In this document: positions 22,185 to 30,268 of the stretch, one piece after another | Layout of the letters: each line of letters begins with the position of its first letter | How positions within the stretch are numbered: the stretch's first letter is position 1 | From: a virus | Virus record (IMG/VR): IMGVR_UViG_3300033571_027679 | Location: 1 to 37,782 of that record | Reading direction: 5' to 3' (one strand) | DNA length: 37,782 nt | Translations under genes and position numbers: made by a program | Notes under the pieces: model-generated | What the model saw: only the letters and a program-made list of their open reading frames with translations | What the model was told of the DNA's origin: nothing | Database searches by the model: none

Positions 22185-22503
22185 CAGTCTCCCAGAGTCA
22201 CTGAAGCCGGAGCTTCAGAAGTTCCTGAGCAACCCAGGCTGCGCCTGCAACGTCCCGATCTACCAGAAGGTCCTCAAGGAGGCGAGAAGCCAGCTCTCGG
22301 CTTATTTCCCCAACAGGCCAATAAGCAACGTCGAGGAAGAGGTGAAGAAGCTTGCGGAAAACCACTGGAAGGTAATCAACTGCAGCGCAGGCGAGCTCGA
22401 GTCCGAGCTCAAGAAGCTTCCGCCAGGCAGGAAGCAGATCGCCGTGGCGAGGTTCGAGGACAAGGTGACAGTCGTGGTCAACGAGATAGAGTTGGTCTAC
22501 TAG
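22123..22503 (+). CDS. Conserved phage hypothetical protein (126 aa)
   Basis: A 126-residue protein with the pattern LLDVKQALRDSRFRNSLP, then FLSNPGCACNVPIY and LPPGRKQIAVARFEDKV. I recall this pattern from hypothetical proteins of T4-like phages of aquatic bacteria, with no assigned function. The CAC motif could bind metal. GAGGGAAAGA precedes the ATG, which lies inside the zinc-ribbon gene. The stop shares a CTAG palindrome with the convergent glycosyltransferase gene. Confidence 0.65.
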   Translation: MSRPITLLDVKQALRDSRFRNSLPESLKPELQKFLSNPGCACNVPIYQKVLKEARSQLSAYFPNRPISNVEEEVKKLAENHWKVINCSAGELESELKKLPPGRKQIAVARFEDKVTVVVNEIELVY

Positions 22504-23465
22504 GCCCTGCCAACGTAAACCTTTGATACGCCGGCAAGCGTCTTGCAGGATTCGATCATAGTTTTGGGGTAGTCCCCGTACTTTGACACCTCCATCGGCC
22601 AACAGGAGTCGCTTCGCCTCCTCTCGCCGACGACAAGTGCGTTTGTGTACATTGAAATTGCCCTTGAGTAGTCGCCTGCGTTGTAGAAGACGTCTCCGGC
22701 GACGCACCAGAACTCCGCCATCGCAGGGCACTTGGCCAAGCACGGGATTATATTCTCGAGCGCACGCCTGTAGTCTTTCTTGTGGTAGCACAAAACCATG
22801 CATATGTAGTACTTGATCATGAAGTATGACATCTGCTGCTTCTTTTCGGCGTGCAGGTATGACTCTGCGTAGTTCAGGAAGTTTTCGGCGCTGCCCCGCT
22901 GCAGGTGAGCGCACGCCAGGTAGTAGAGCGGCTCGGCCGACAGGGGCATCGAGGCGTGCCACCTAGTGCATATTTCCACTATGTCTAGGGCTTGGCGTGT
23001 CCCGCTTGAAACGAGAAAGGAGTCTATGTCAGTTGCGACGCAGTCGAGGGTTTCAAAGGCGTGGTTCTTGAACTTGGCGCAGGTATCGTGATGCCAAATT
23101 CTTGCGGGCTTGGTGACGATGTCACCCTGCATCAGGTGTATGTTGAAGGCCTTGTCTTCTCCTGACGCCATGGCTTCCATGATTGCTTCGTGCCCGCTGA
23201 TTATGATCTCCTCCGGCCTGATCCACATATTCCAAGGTGTCTCGGAATGAGAGGCCAACTCGTTCCTGGCTCTGGCTAGGCTATCGTTCAGCGAGATGCG
23301 GTATATCTTGGCGTCAAAAAGCCTGCACTTCTCCCTCGTCGAGTCCTTGCTGCCAAGGTCGCCAACTATGATTTCGCAAGGCAAGGATCGGACGCTCTCA
23401 AGGCATGAGCATATGTCGGACTCGTTGTCCTTAGTCAGTATGTGGACCGTCAGTGGGTTCTTCAT
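22500..23465 (-). CDS. Family 2 glycosyltransferase with C-terminal TPR-like repeats
   Basis: Residues ~1-110 form a GT2-type nucleotide-sugar domain: LTVHILTKDNESDICSCLES, then the GDLGSKDSTRE acidic loop. The usual DxD position reads WIRPEEI, so the catalytic motif is unusual and activity is uncertain. Residues ~165-290 have helical repeats of TPR type (AEPLYYLACAHLQRGSAENF and EFWCVAGDVFYNAGDYSRAI). Similar GT2-TPR fusions occur in bacteria and large phages and are linked to surface glycan or protein glycosylation. The gene has 321 residues and overlaps the upstream small gene by 35 bases. Confidence 0.75.
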   Translation of the reverse strand: MKNPLTVHILTKDNESDICSCLESVRSLPCEIIVGDLGSKDSTREKCRLFDAKIYRISLNDSLARARNELASHSETPWNMWIRPEEIIISGHEAIMEAMASGEDKAFNIHLMQGDIVTKPARIWHHDTCAKFKNHAFETLDCVATDIDSFLVSSGTRQALDIVEICTRWHASMPLSAEPLYYLACAHLQRGSAENFLNYAESYLHAEKKQQMSYFMIKYYICMVLCYHKKDYRRALENIIPCLAKCPAMAEFWCVAGDVFYNAGDYSRAISMYTNALVVGERRRSDSCWPMEVSKYGDYPKTMIESCKTLAGVSKVYVGRA

Positions 23466-23616
23466 TTTCTTTGAATCTACGCTCTAGTAGGTGAGCCACG
23501 GCATCGGCTTCGTCCTGCAGCTTGGCGCTCAGGTAGTAAAGTCTCAGGTCACGATAGTTTTTTGGTACATCAGGATTTTTGATGATATCTAAAAAAATAT
23601 CTTGCAATCTTTTCAT
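23431..23616 (-). CDS. Small helical protein (61 aa)
   Basis: Unrecognised 61-residue protein, MKRLQDIFLDIIKN at the start and charged toward the end (LLERRFKENEEP). The frame extends upstream to an ATG at 23667, but that would overlap the start of the divergent sigma-factor gene. The ATG at 23616 has no Shine-Dalgarno sequence. The 3' end overlaps the glycosyltransferase gene by 35 bases. The position in an operon-like pair supports it; confidence is moderate. Confidence 0.5.
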   Translation of the reverse strand: MKRLQDIFLDIIKNPDVPKNYRDLRLYYLSAKLQDEADAVAHLLERRFKENEEPTDGPHTD

Positions 23617-23629
23617 ATTGTGGTATAGT
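23602..23629 (+). promoter_or_regulatory. Sigma70-type promoter upstream of the gp55-like gene
   Basis: TTGCAA (23602-23607) and TATAGT (23624-23629) are separated by 16 bases, a good match to host vegetative promoters. It lies about 30 bases before the ATG of the late sigma factor, with AAGGAG in between. Early or middle expression of a late sigma factor by host polymerase is the expected arrangement. Confidence 0.6.
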
Positions 23630-23660
23630 TTACCTTGTATGGGTTTGTCCAAGGAGACTG

Positions 23661-24206
23661 ATGGCAACTGAGTATCTGAACAACAAGACTTTCGAGGCTT
23701 TGATCGTTCGCTTCCAGAAAGCCAAGAGGGAGAGGATCAAGTACCAGCTCTTCATGGATGACATCATCGCCACGCAACAGCGGACGATGCGCAGGGGACG
23801 CTTCAAGAAGCCGGCCCTGTGGTGCGAGGTGGAGGAGCTTTTCAAGCAGCTCGCTTTCGACTACGAGAACGCACAGGACGACTTGGCAATTGCCTTCTAC
23901 ACTTTGTCCGAGAACATAGTCCGCTACGCAAAATTTAACCTGATAGATCAGGACGACGCCATTCAGGAGGGCGTCATGATCTGCTTCGAGAAGATTGACA
24001 GGTTTGACCCCAAGAAGGGCAAGGCCTTCAATTACATGACGACATGCATCCTGAACCATTTCAGGCAGCTATACCGCACGGCTAGGAACTACAACGAGCT
24101 TAAAAGAAAGTACCTTGACTTCGTGCAGATACAAATGGATTGCAAGATACCTACCAGCAAGACAAAAAGTCTTTACAAGAGACACAACATCGTAAGCGAC
24201 GCTTGA
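23661..24206 (+). CDS. 55: gp55-like late sigma factor
   Basis: RNA polymerase sigma factor for late phage genes. A sigma region-2 pattern is clear in the C-terminal half: LIDQDDAIQEGVMICFEKID, then FDPKKGKAFNYMTTCIL, then NHFRQLYRTARNY, as in T4 gp55. At 181 residues it matches T4 gp55 (185) and lacks regions 3 and 4, as expected. In T4 it recognises TATAAATA with the help of gp33 and the gp45 clamp. Its presence supports reading the NATAWATA motifs in this window as late promoters. AAGGAG precedes the ATG. Confidence 0.88.
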   Translation: MATEYLNNKTFEALIVRFQKAKRERIKYQLFMDDIIATQQRTMRRGRFKKPALWCEVEELFKQLAFDYENAQDDLAIAFYTLSENIVRYAKFNLIDQDDAIQEGVMICFEKIDRFDPKKGKAFNYMTTCILNHFRQLYRTARNYNELKRKYLDFVQIQMDCKIPTSKTKSLYKRHNIVSDA

Positions 24207-24231
24207 ATCGATATAGTCTGAAAAATATAAT
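24203..24231 (+). promoter_or_regulatory. Consensus sigma70 promoter after gene 55
   Basis: TTGAAT (24203-24208) and a perfect TATAAT (24226-24231) are 17 bases apart, starting inside the gp55 stop codon region. Transcription would start near 24238 and feed the next small gene. This is the best vegetative promoter seen in the window. Confidence 0.75.
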
Positions 24232-24257
24232 TGCACACCCATTTTTTTGGACATAAC

Positions 24258-24530
24258 ATGACCAAGAACTCTAAGAACATTTTCGACCAGATCGAGAACC
24301 AAGAACTCATCCAGAAGCTGATCGATAACGGCTACGGAAATCTTGTTGACGCCTTTCTGTTGAACGACTCGCAGGTCTACACCAAGCGTGGCCGTCTCAA
24401 CAAGTCGGGCGCCTGCAGAGTCCTCAAGTGCAAGCCCAAAGATTTAGAGGATGCCATCAAGGCCTGCCAAGAGTTGCTCCAGAAGGAACTTAAGGTTGAT
24501 GATGGCGGCTCCGACCAGAGCGAGGACTAG
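24258..24530 (+). CDS. Conserved small protein downstream of gp55 (90 aa)
   Basis: A 90-residue protein starting MTKNSKNIFDQ, with a conserved-looking core SQVYTKRGRLNKSGACRVL followed by CKPKDLEDAI and an acidic tail. I recall a similar core in T4-like cyanophage hypothetical proteins; the function is unknown. The layout (helix, basic loop, helix) could bind nucleic acid. A link to late transcription through its place after gp55 is only a guess. An upstream in-frame ATG at 24231 overlaps the -10 element and is not used. The stop shares CTAG with the convergent tube gene. Confidence 0.65.
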   Translation: MTKNSKNIFDQIENQELIQKLIDNGYGNLVDAFLLNDSQVYTKRGRLNKSGACRVLKCKPKDLEDAIKACQELLQKELKVDDGGSDQSED

Positions 24531-25081
24531 GTCCTTACTGCTTGCCAGTAGGCCCTGTCGTATCGAAGAGTGACGTCACAGGTGACCACCTCGCTGGACT
24601 GCATGTCCAGCTCGCCGAACTCAGCGTTCTGACACCAGACGTTTTCGAGTTTCCACCCCTCAATCATCGCCCCGCAGCCGTCCAGCAGGGAAAGATAGCA
24701 AGTAGACAACTTGAATCCTACATTGTAACCCAAACGTCCAATCCTATTGTCAATGGCGTAGCCCCATGCGCCAGTCTGCGGATTGTATATTCTCTTGATC
24801 CACTCAAACACGGGGTGGATATTATTGAAGTCGCCCACTTTTGTGTCGTAAAGTGTTAGATTGATCGGCTTCCAGTCCGGACGACCGGGGAAATACACGG
24901 TTTCAGTCACGTGCAGAGCTTCAATCTCTTTGAACTGAAGCGAGGGCCTAGCGCCCTTGGAATGGAAAAGCACGTTTGCTCCAACGGAGCTGACCTCGGG
25001 AATTTCCAGAATCCACCTATGCTTCCTCTTGAAGCAGGCGTTGTAGGTGTCAAGGGCCCCAAGACCCATCGATGTTGCCAT
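24527..25081 (-). CDS. 19: Tail tube protein, second gp19 paralog
   Basis: A 184-residue gp19-type tube protein. The opening MGLGALDTYNACFKRKHRWI parallels the neighbouring paralog and T4-like gp19. It is followed by ARPSLQFKEIEALHVTETVY, a GRPDWKPINLTLYD strand pair, and the C-terminal GELDMQSSEVVTCDVTLRYD. These proteins stack in six-fold rings inside the sheath. The paralog upstream differs widely in sequence, so the two diverged long ago. A strong terminator lies between them, so this copy may be made at lower level, for example as a special ring at a tube end. GAGGAAAG precedes the ATG. Confidence 0.85.
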   Translation of the reverse strand: MATSMGLGALDTYNACFKRKHRWILEIPEVSSVGANVLFHSKGARPSLQFKEIEALHVTETVYFPGRPDWKPINLTLYDTKVGDFNNIHPVFEWIKRIYNPQTGAWGYAIDNRIGRLGYNVGFKLSTCYLSLLDGCGAMIEGWKLENVWCQNAEFGELDMQSSEVVTCDVTLRYDRAYWQAVRT

Positions 25082-25098
25082 GACTTTCCTCGTATGTG

Positions 25099-25139
25099 AA
25101 AAGAACCCTGTATACCAGCTTTAGCGATATACAGGGTTC
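25099..25139 (-). terminator. Rho-independent terminator between the two tail-tube genes
   Basis: A perfect 12-base stem, GAACCCTGTATA with TATACAGGGTTC (25103-25114 and 25128-25139), has a 13-base loop. On the minus strand TTTTC follows directly. It stops or reduces transcription from the sheath and first tube genes before the second tube gene. On the plus strand only a weak T run follows. Confidence 0.8.
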
Positions 25140-25159
25140 GTTGGGTTTTACAGCTTGCG

Positions 25160-25735
25160 TTATCCGCAACCGAGGCAGGCGCAGGGTGTGAACTGCGATC
25201 CGCATCCGGGCTGGTAGGTGGCGTTGTGGAAGCGCAGGGTCAGCTCGACCGTGACTTCTTCGGAGCTGCTGTAGTCCAAGTCTCCGAAGTTGATCGAGGC
25301 TGGCCAGACGCCTTCCAGCGTCCAGGTTTCCATCGTCACGCCGCAACCATCGTACAGCTTCAGGGTGCCGGTTCCAGCGTAGCCGGAGTTTCCGGCGTCG
25401 CCTTTCCTAGAGCCCTGGTTAAGCTGGGTGGGGTTGGTGAAGTCGTAGATTCCGGCGAGCCAACTGTAGAGGTTGGCGATGCCCTGGGTGTTGCCGATGT
25501 CATAGTAGGTGACAGTGAGCTGCTCCCAAGTGCCCTTGCCGGGAATCCACATCTTGCCGTGGAGGTAGTTGATTTCCGTCTCCTCGATGGTGAGGCTGGG
25601 ACGGTTGGCGACCTTAACGAAGGCCTCCGGGATAGCCGAGGTGCAGTATGGCTTCAGCGAGAACGTCCACCGATACTTCCTCTTGAAGACTAAGTCGTGG
25701 TTGGCAAGCTGCCCCAGACCCATTTGTTGTGCCAT
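25160..25735 (-). CDS. 19: Tail tube protein gp19
   Basis: A 191-residue tube protein. Its N terminus (MGLGQLANHDLVFKRKYRWT) and C terminus (NFGDLDYSSSEEVTVELTLR) fit the T4 gp19 family. It ends in a Cys-containing tail (GCGSQFTPCACLGCG) not seen in T4 gp19, with four cysteines in 15 residues. It follows the sheath gene by 31 bases, the T4 order 18-19. AAGGAGA precedes the ATG. This is likely the main tube subunit, placed before the terminator. Confidence 0.9.
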   Translation of the reverse strand: MAQQMGLGQLANHDLVFKRKYRWTFSLKPYCTSAIPEAFVKVANRPSLTIEETEINYLHGKMWIPGKGTWEQLTVTYYDIGNTQGIANLYSWLAGIYDFTNPTQLNQGSRKGDAGNSGYAGTGTLKLYDGCGVTMETWTLEGVWPASINFGDLDYSSSEEVTVELTLRFHNATYQPGCGSQFTPCACLGCG

Positions 25736-25766
25736 GATAATCTCCTTTGATGGTTCCTGTTAGGCT

Positions 25767-28169
25767 TTAGAAGGATTCGGCGCCAGGCGTGGCGAAGCTG
25801 CCGGTCCTGTGGATAGAGAACTCGATGAACATGAACTCCACCGCACGGGTGGGCTGGATGCCGATCCTGGCCCGGAACTCGTTGCGATCGATTACGTCGG
25901 GAGTGTTGAGCTCCTCGTCGGCCTTGATGATGAAGTCCGTGATGCCACGGCCAACCTGCACCGTTCGCAGGATCGCAGTTGCGATCTCGATGAACTGCTG
26001 GCGGAAGATTTCATCGTTGGGCTCGAACAGCAGGCTGCGGCAGGCAATCCTGATCTGCTTCTCGACGTAGAACAGCATCCTGCGGACGTTGACACGGTCG
26101 AGAGCGGTTGGGGTGCGCTGCAGGGTCTTCTGGCCGAAGACTACGAACCCGCCGACGTCAGCGAACTGAACGATCGGGTTGACGGCGTTGCGGTTGCCGT
26201 ACATCAGGTCACGCTCGGCCAAGGTCGGCCGGTTGTAGACGTCAGTGATGTTCGGAACCTGCCCACGGGTCAGACCGGCAGGGGCGAACCAAGGAGCAGC
26301 CAAAAAGTCGCTTCGGGCGATGACGGCCATGATGCTTCCGCTAGGCGGACACCACACGTCGACTTTGTTGTACGGATCATAGATCTTGACCCAAGGCCAG
26401 TAGAGAGCGCCAAAATCGCTGTCGAACCTGGTGGTGTTCAGCGGGTGGGCGCCGTTCTGCCAGGAGACGATCTCCTTGACGTTCAGGCCGAAAGGAGGAT
26501 CGACGATTGCGAGGCAGTCCTGACGGTACACTTGGCAGAACTGCAGCATCTCGGTGACGACTGCGGTGCTGGAGTGTCCGGGGATTGCGACGAGGTCGAT
26601 GTTGACCTGCTCGGGCTCGCTCAGAGCGTACATGCCGGTGAAGCCGATGGGGCTTCCAAGCAGCAGGGCGTCCTGTGCGTCGGGGTCGGCGGGAATTCCG
26701 TCGGTGCCGCCTGCGAGGTCATAGGTTCCGTCCTCGGGGCTTGCCCCTACAGTCGTATCATCGACCGCACGGATGTAGTCGCTAACCAAGGCGAGGTAGG
26801 TCTCCACATAGAAGCGGCTCGAGCTGTTCTTGGTCAGACCGCCCCACGACTCGACCTGGACGCCGTTGTTGTAGACTTCCATCGTGAACGAGCGACCGTA
26901 GATGTCATTCGTAATCACGACTTGGGTGTAGTTTCCGTCGATTCCCGGCGAGTCAGCGTTAAGGATGAAGGTCACTTCGCCGGTGGTGTTGTCGTCGCCG
27001 ATCACCTTGCCGAAGGTCTCGATGCCGACTGCGCCAGTCTGGCCTTCGGGCGTGACACCGACCTTTGTGGTGGTCGGCAGGCCCAAGGCCACGGCCAAGG
27101 TGCTTTCAGCCTTGACCAGAAGGCGGGCGTCAACGCCGTGGCTGTTGGTCACGAAGCTGATTGTGTTGCCGACTCCGGGTGCGGATACGGTGCCGAGGAT
27201 GGCTGTCCAGCCGCCTGGCAGGGTTCCGCCGTTCTCGGTCTTCTGGGCGTTGATGTAGTTCACAAGGTCTTGGGTGCTTGCGAAGTAGTCGGTCGGGTAG
27301 CTTGCGCTGCCGAACTCGATAACCTGCACGACTTGGTCAATCAGGACGTTGTCGGTGCCGTCGAGTACGATTTGGATGTTTGCGCCAGTGATGGCGGTGA
27401 AGTCCCAGTAGCCGTTGGCGTCGGTGGACACCTGCGGGTAGCCGTTGGCGTCGCCTTCGGCTGCAGCACGCTCCATGTCCGTTCCGAGCCCGGTGGGGTT
27501 GTCACGGATGCTCAAGGGATCGCTGACCGATCCGCCGTAGATGGCGTTCTGGACGGACACGAACTCCAGAGAGGAGGATGGTCCATAAGCCCAGATGGTC
27601 TTGACGCTAATGGTGTTCGTTGCGCTCTCGTAGAACTCGATGCCGTCGTTCTCGGCGTCGATCTGAGCGTTAAGGGCAGCCACCAAGTCGTCGACGTTGT
27701 AGGTGTCGGCAAGGACGACCAGAGTCTTGTCGGACAGCGACCCGTTCAGCTTCCAGCGGAAGAAGCTATCTTCGGCGAAGGTGTAGGGGCCAGCGGTGGC
27801 TGACTCGATCTCGATCAGGCTGCCAGCGGCTGGCACGTCGACGGTGGCGGTGAGGGCCTGCTCGTCGCTGACGGGATCGTCGTCGGCGACACGGACAACG
27901 TACAGCTCGTTGGCGACCAGAAGGTACTGGTCGGCAGCGTAGATGAGGAACGGGTCGCTCGTGTCCGGATGCGGGTTGCCGAATACGGTGTGGAGCTGGC
28001 GGCTGGTTGAGATTGGTGTCGGAAGGTTAATTGGACCCTTGGAGGCGAATCCGATCAGGCCCGCCCTGTGAGCCGATTGCTCAGGAGCAATGAAGCTCAG
28101 GTCTTTTTCTGCAATTCTAACACTCGGGCTGATAGTGTTAGAAGGGGGAAACCCTGTAAGAATCGCCAT
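25767..28169 (-). CDS. 18: Contractile tail sheath protein gp18
   Basis: The contractile sheath subunit, 800 residues (T4 gp18 has 659). The N-terminal ILTGFPPSNTISPSVRIAEKD is typical of T4 sheath proteins. The conserved C-terminal core contains WCPPSGSIMAVIARSD, then APAGLTRGQV, then VFGQKTLQRTPTALDRVNVRRM. It ends EFSIHRTGSFATPGAESF. The middle (~120-480) is the variable outer region with many Val/Thr/Gly strands. AAGGGAG precedes the ATG. Tube gp19 follows in the same transcript. A long open frame on the opposite strand across this gene is a base-composition shadow. Confidence 0.93.
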   Translation of the reverse strand: MAILTGFPPSNTISPSVRIAEKDLSFIAPEQSAHRAGLIGFASKGPINLPTPISTSRQLHTVFGNPHPDTSDPFLIYAADQYLLVANELYVVRVADDDPVSDEQALTATVDVPAAGSLIEIESATAGPYTFAEDSFFRWKLNGSLSDKTLVVLADTYNVDDLVAALNAQIDAENDGIEFYESATNTISVKTIWAYGPSSSLEFVSVQNAIYGGSVSDPLSIRDNPTGLGTDMERAAAEGDANGYPQVSTDANGYWDFTAITGANIQIVLDGTDNVLIDQVVQVIEFGSASYPTDYFASTQDLVNYINAQKTENGGTLPGGWTAILGTVSAPGVGNTISFVTNSHGVDARLLVKAESTLAVALGLPTTTKVGVTPEGQTGAVGIETFGKVIGDDNTTGEVTFILNADSPGIDGNYTQVVITNDIYGRSFTMEVYNNGVQVESWGGLTKNSSSRFYVETYLALVSDYIRAVDDTTVGASPEDGTYDLAGGTDGIPADPDAQDALLLGSPIGFTGMYALSEPEQVNIDLVAIPGHSSTAVVTEMLQFCQVYRQDCLAIVDPPFGLNVKEIVSWQNGAHPLNTTRFDSDFGALYWPWVKIYDPYNKVDVWCPPSGSIMAVIARSDFLAAPWFAPAGLTRGQVPNITDVYNRPTLAERDLMYGNRNAVNPIVQFADVGGFVVFGQKTLQRTPTALDRVNVRRMLFYVEKQIRIACRSLLFEPNDEIFRQQFIEIATAILRTVQVGRGITDFIIKADEELNTPDVIDRNEFRARIGIQPTRAVEFMFIEFSIHRTGSFATPGAESF

Positions 28170-28173
28170 AGTC

Positions 28174-28395
28174 TTATTCTCCCTTTCGAGTCATATTTGT
28201 GATTTTCCTGATGGCAATCAATCCATCGTTTGCTGCTCTATCTATGTATTCAGTTGATCTTTCATCTTCTAAATGGTAAACATTTTTTCCCGAACCGACT
28301 CCGGGCAAATTCAGGGTTGTGAAAGACCTTGAGGCCCTCCGAGACCTCACGATCAGTTGTACCGGAAACCTCTTCTTGTTCGTGATCTCTAGCAT
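28174..28395 (-). CDS. Small conserved-looking protein upstream of the sheath (73 aa)
   Basis: Unrecognised basic protein of 73 residues, with two beta-like segments (RFPVQLIVRSRRASRSF and KNVYHLEDERSTEYI) and a helical end. It overlaps the 3' end of the gp15-like gene by seven bases and ends four bases before the sheath start, so it belongs to the tail gene transcript. AAGGA precedes the ATG. Its small size and position suggest a tail assembly or minor structural role, which is inferred only. Confidence 0.6.
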   Translation of the reverse strand: MLEITNKKRFPVQLIVRSRRASRSFTTLNLPGVGSGKNVYHLEDERSTEYIDRAANDGLIAIRKITNMTRKGE

Positions 28396-29381
28396 TGCAG
28401 TTCCTTCACTGACTCTTCGATTCTCGCCAACACCTGCGTGATGTCTTGATCTGTGATGCCATCGACGAAGTCCACCTTCATCTTCAGCACGGCTTTCTTT
28501 CTCTGGATGGGCTGGGCTACGTATGTCTGAGCCGTCATGTTGAACTCATACTTGACGATCCTGATCGCTTGATCTCCAGGCTCGTTGTTTATGTTGTTCG
28601 CTATCGAATCAAGCTTGACAATTGTCTCCCATGGCACGCCAGTCACCCGTATGTATGCCACCTGGCTGAATTTTGAAAGCACCTGCTCTAGAATTTGGTT
28701 CATGTCCTCTCGGTACATGGTCCATGCCGTGAGCGTGTAGCCGAGGTTGACTGGGATTCCTCTCGCCATGCCGAAAATAGTGTCTCTGTCGTACTTCTCG
28801 CTGACCGTCAGGCCAGGCTTCCCGTCGGCCCTCTGGAACAGGTTCAGCGCCTGGTGGTATGTGTACCTTGCGAGGTCGTAGTCGATGCTGGTCTGGGTAA
28901 GGGCAAGCATGGGCAGCTTGATGCGGTTGACCACGAGGGTCTCGTCCTTGCGGACGTTGTCTTGGATGATTGCCGCAACCGCCTTCTCCGGCGGTCCCAT
29001 CATCACCGGGACGGGCCAGGCCTTGCCGTCCTCGTCAATGACGACGACCGTCCTGAACATGTCTATCATGGCCTCGTCCGTGCCACGGATCGACTTGGAG
29101 TATCTGTACAGGACGTCTCTCGATGGGCTCTGGACATCGTTCAGAATCTGGCCACGCTGGACAGGGTCGCAGTCCACACGGGCCCCGTAGCCCGTTTTGT
29201 TCATCGTTTGGTCTTTGAGCCAGTTTAGGCTCTCGTCGTTGATGGATCTGCGGTTCTCGCTCGACACGTCGCCGGCGTCGCAGTAGGGTGGGGCAGGGTC
29301 GAGGTTGGGATCAGGCCGGCTTGCCTTCGGGTTGCACTGATCGTAGTCTTTCTGCTGTTGGTTGACGTTTTCTTCTGACAC
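28389..29381 (-). CDS. 15: gp15-like tail sheath stabiliser/tail completion protein
   Basis: About 330 residues. After a polar N-terminal segment there is WPVPVMMGPPEKAVAAIIQD, then RIKLPMLALTQTSIDYD. Then comes the pattern IPVNLGYTLTAWTMYREDMNQILEQVL, followed by GDQAIRIVKYEFNMTAQTYV. The EDMNQILEQ block, placed after a Y/L-x-Y-x-L strand, matches T4 gp15-type proteins. These cap the tail at the neck and hold the sheath. Distant members are common in T4-like cyanophages. The GTG at 29381 has GGAGGG five bases upstream and avoids overlap with the divergent gene; an in-frame ATG at 29417 is less likely. Confidence 0.7.
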   Translation of the reverse strand: MSEENVNQQQKDYDQCNPKASRPDPNLDPAPPYCDAGDVSSENRRSINDESLNWLKDQTMNKTGYGARVDCDPVQRGQILNDVQSPSRDVLYRYSKSIRGTDEAMIDMFRTVVVIDEDGKAWPVPVMMGPPEKAVAAIIQDNVRKDETLVVNRIKLPMLALTQTSIDYDLARYTYHQALNLFQRADGKPGLTVSEKYDRDTIFGMARGIPVNLGYTLTAWTMYREDMNQILEQVLSKFSQVAYIRVTGVPWETIVKLDSIANNINNEPGDQAIRIVKYEFNMTAQTYVAQPIQRKKAVLKMKVDFVDGITDQDITQVLARIEESVKELQC

Positions 29382-29404
29382 GTTCCCTCCACGGTTAGTT
29401 ATCC

Positions 29405-30268
29405 ATGAGCGAGCCAAATATCCCCATCTCGTACAGGACCTGGTATCAGGGCATCCCGCCTAGGCCGATTAAGCTCCAGATTCCTGGGTGGAGCGGCGTC
29501 CACAACCAAAGGAGTAACGGGGACAAGGCCCAGCCTTGGCACTGCGTGCCATTCGTCGAGGCATCCACATACGGTCTTGAGCTGTGCTACTCATTTGACA
29601 CCGAGGCCACAGTCAGGATCGAGGACGGCAACCTCGTTGTTGACGGCGACTTCACGGAGGAGAACAAGCGAGTTCCCGGCATATCCCTGCCGCCTTTCGC
29701 AGCTTTTGCCCCAGGCCACTTCGGCATGCCATCTTGCCTTGATATCAAGGTGCCAGAGGACCACATACTGCGTATTGAGCCACACCCAAGGTTCTTCACG
29801 GACGAGACAAACACCGTTCCTTGCCCAATCCCCGGGCACATTGCGACCAACTGGTGGACGAAGTTCTTCTTCGTGGTGTTCAAAAACCCGATGCCCGGCC
29901 AGTCGATCAAGTTCAGGAAGGGTGAGCCTTACGCACAGATATTCGTGATGCCGAGAAAATGCGTCTGGGATATTCGGGAGATGAACATAGCCGAGATCAA
30001 CGGGAGGCACACCTTCGACGAGGCCATGACGGATGTCGCAAAGCACTTCGTGACGAAGGACTGGGTTGACCACAAGGGCAAGAATTTCGATGACAAGTAT
30101 AAGGTTTTGAACAACATAGCGGTGAAGGGAGGAACGTCTGCCGTCGTCAATTTCGTCGATGAAAACAGGCGCAAGGTTGCCGGCAAGAAAAAAATCCAGA
30201 TCAAGAACCGCTATGTCAAGAAGCGGAGGTCCGATGAAGGCGTTCAGAATCCAGAAGCCGAAAAATAA
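29405..30268 (+). CDS. DUF6065-like protein (287 aa)
   Basis: A 287-residue protein with RPIKLQIPGWSGV near the start, then QPWHCVPFVEASTYGLEL, HFGMPSCLDIKVPEDHIL, and WWTKFFFVVFKNPMPGQ followed by GEPYAQIFVMPR. This order resembles the family I know as DUF6065, found in phages and bacteria, with beta-rich structure and no assigned function. The C terminus is strongly basic (KKIQIKNRYVKKRR). It is plus-strand among minus-strand virion genes. No strong ribosome binding site is visible. The last 35 bases contain the start of the next gene. Confidence 0.65.
   Translation: MSEPNIPISYRTWYQGIPPRPIKLQIPGWSGVHNQRSNGDKAQPWHCVPFVEASTYGLELCYSFDTEATVRIEDGNLVVDGDFTEENKRVPGISLPPFAAFAPGHFGMPSCLDIKVPEDHILRIEPHPRFFTDETNTVPCPIPGHIATNWWTKFFFVVFKNPMPGQSIKFRKGEPYAQIFVMPRKCVWDIREMNIAEINGRHTFDEAMTDVAKHFVTKDWVDHKGKNFDDKYKVLNNIAVKGGTSAVVNFVDENRRKVAGKKKIQIKNRYVKKRRSDEGVQNPEAEK

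Noticed and set aside
22500-23465. Calling the GT2-TPR protein a confirmed active glycosyltransferase
   Set aside because: The usual DxD motif is replaced by RPEE, so only the family, not activity, can be stated.
25809-27803. A 664-codon open frame on the plus strand
   Set aside because: It lies wholly opposite the tail sheath gene and its product is Asp/Val/Gly-rich nonsense typical of antisense reading in GC-rich coding DNA. No ribosome binding site or family motif.
29382-29417. ATG start at 29417 for the gp15-like protein
   Set aside because: It would overlap the start of the divergent plus-strand gene, and a GTG at 29381 has an ideal GGAGGG upstream.
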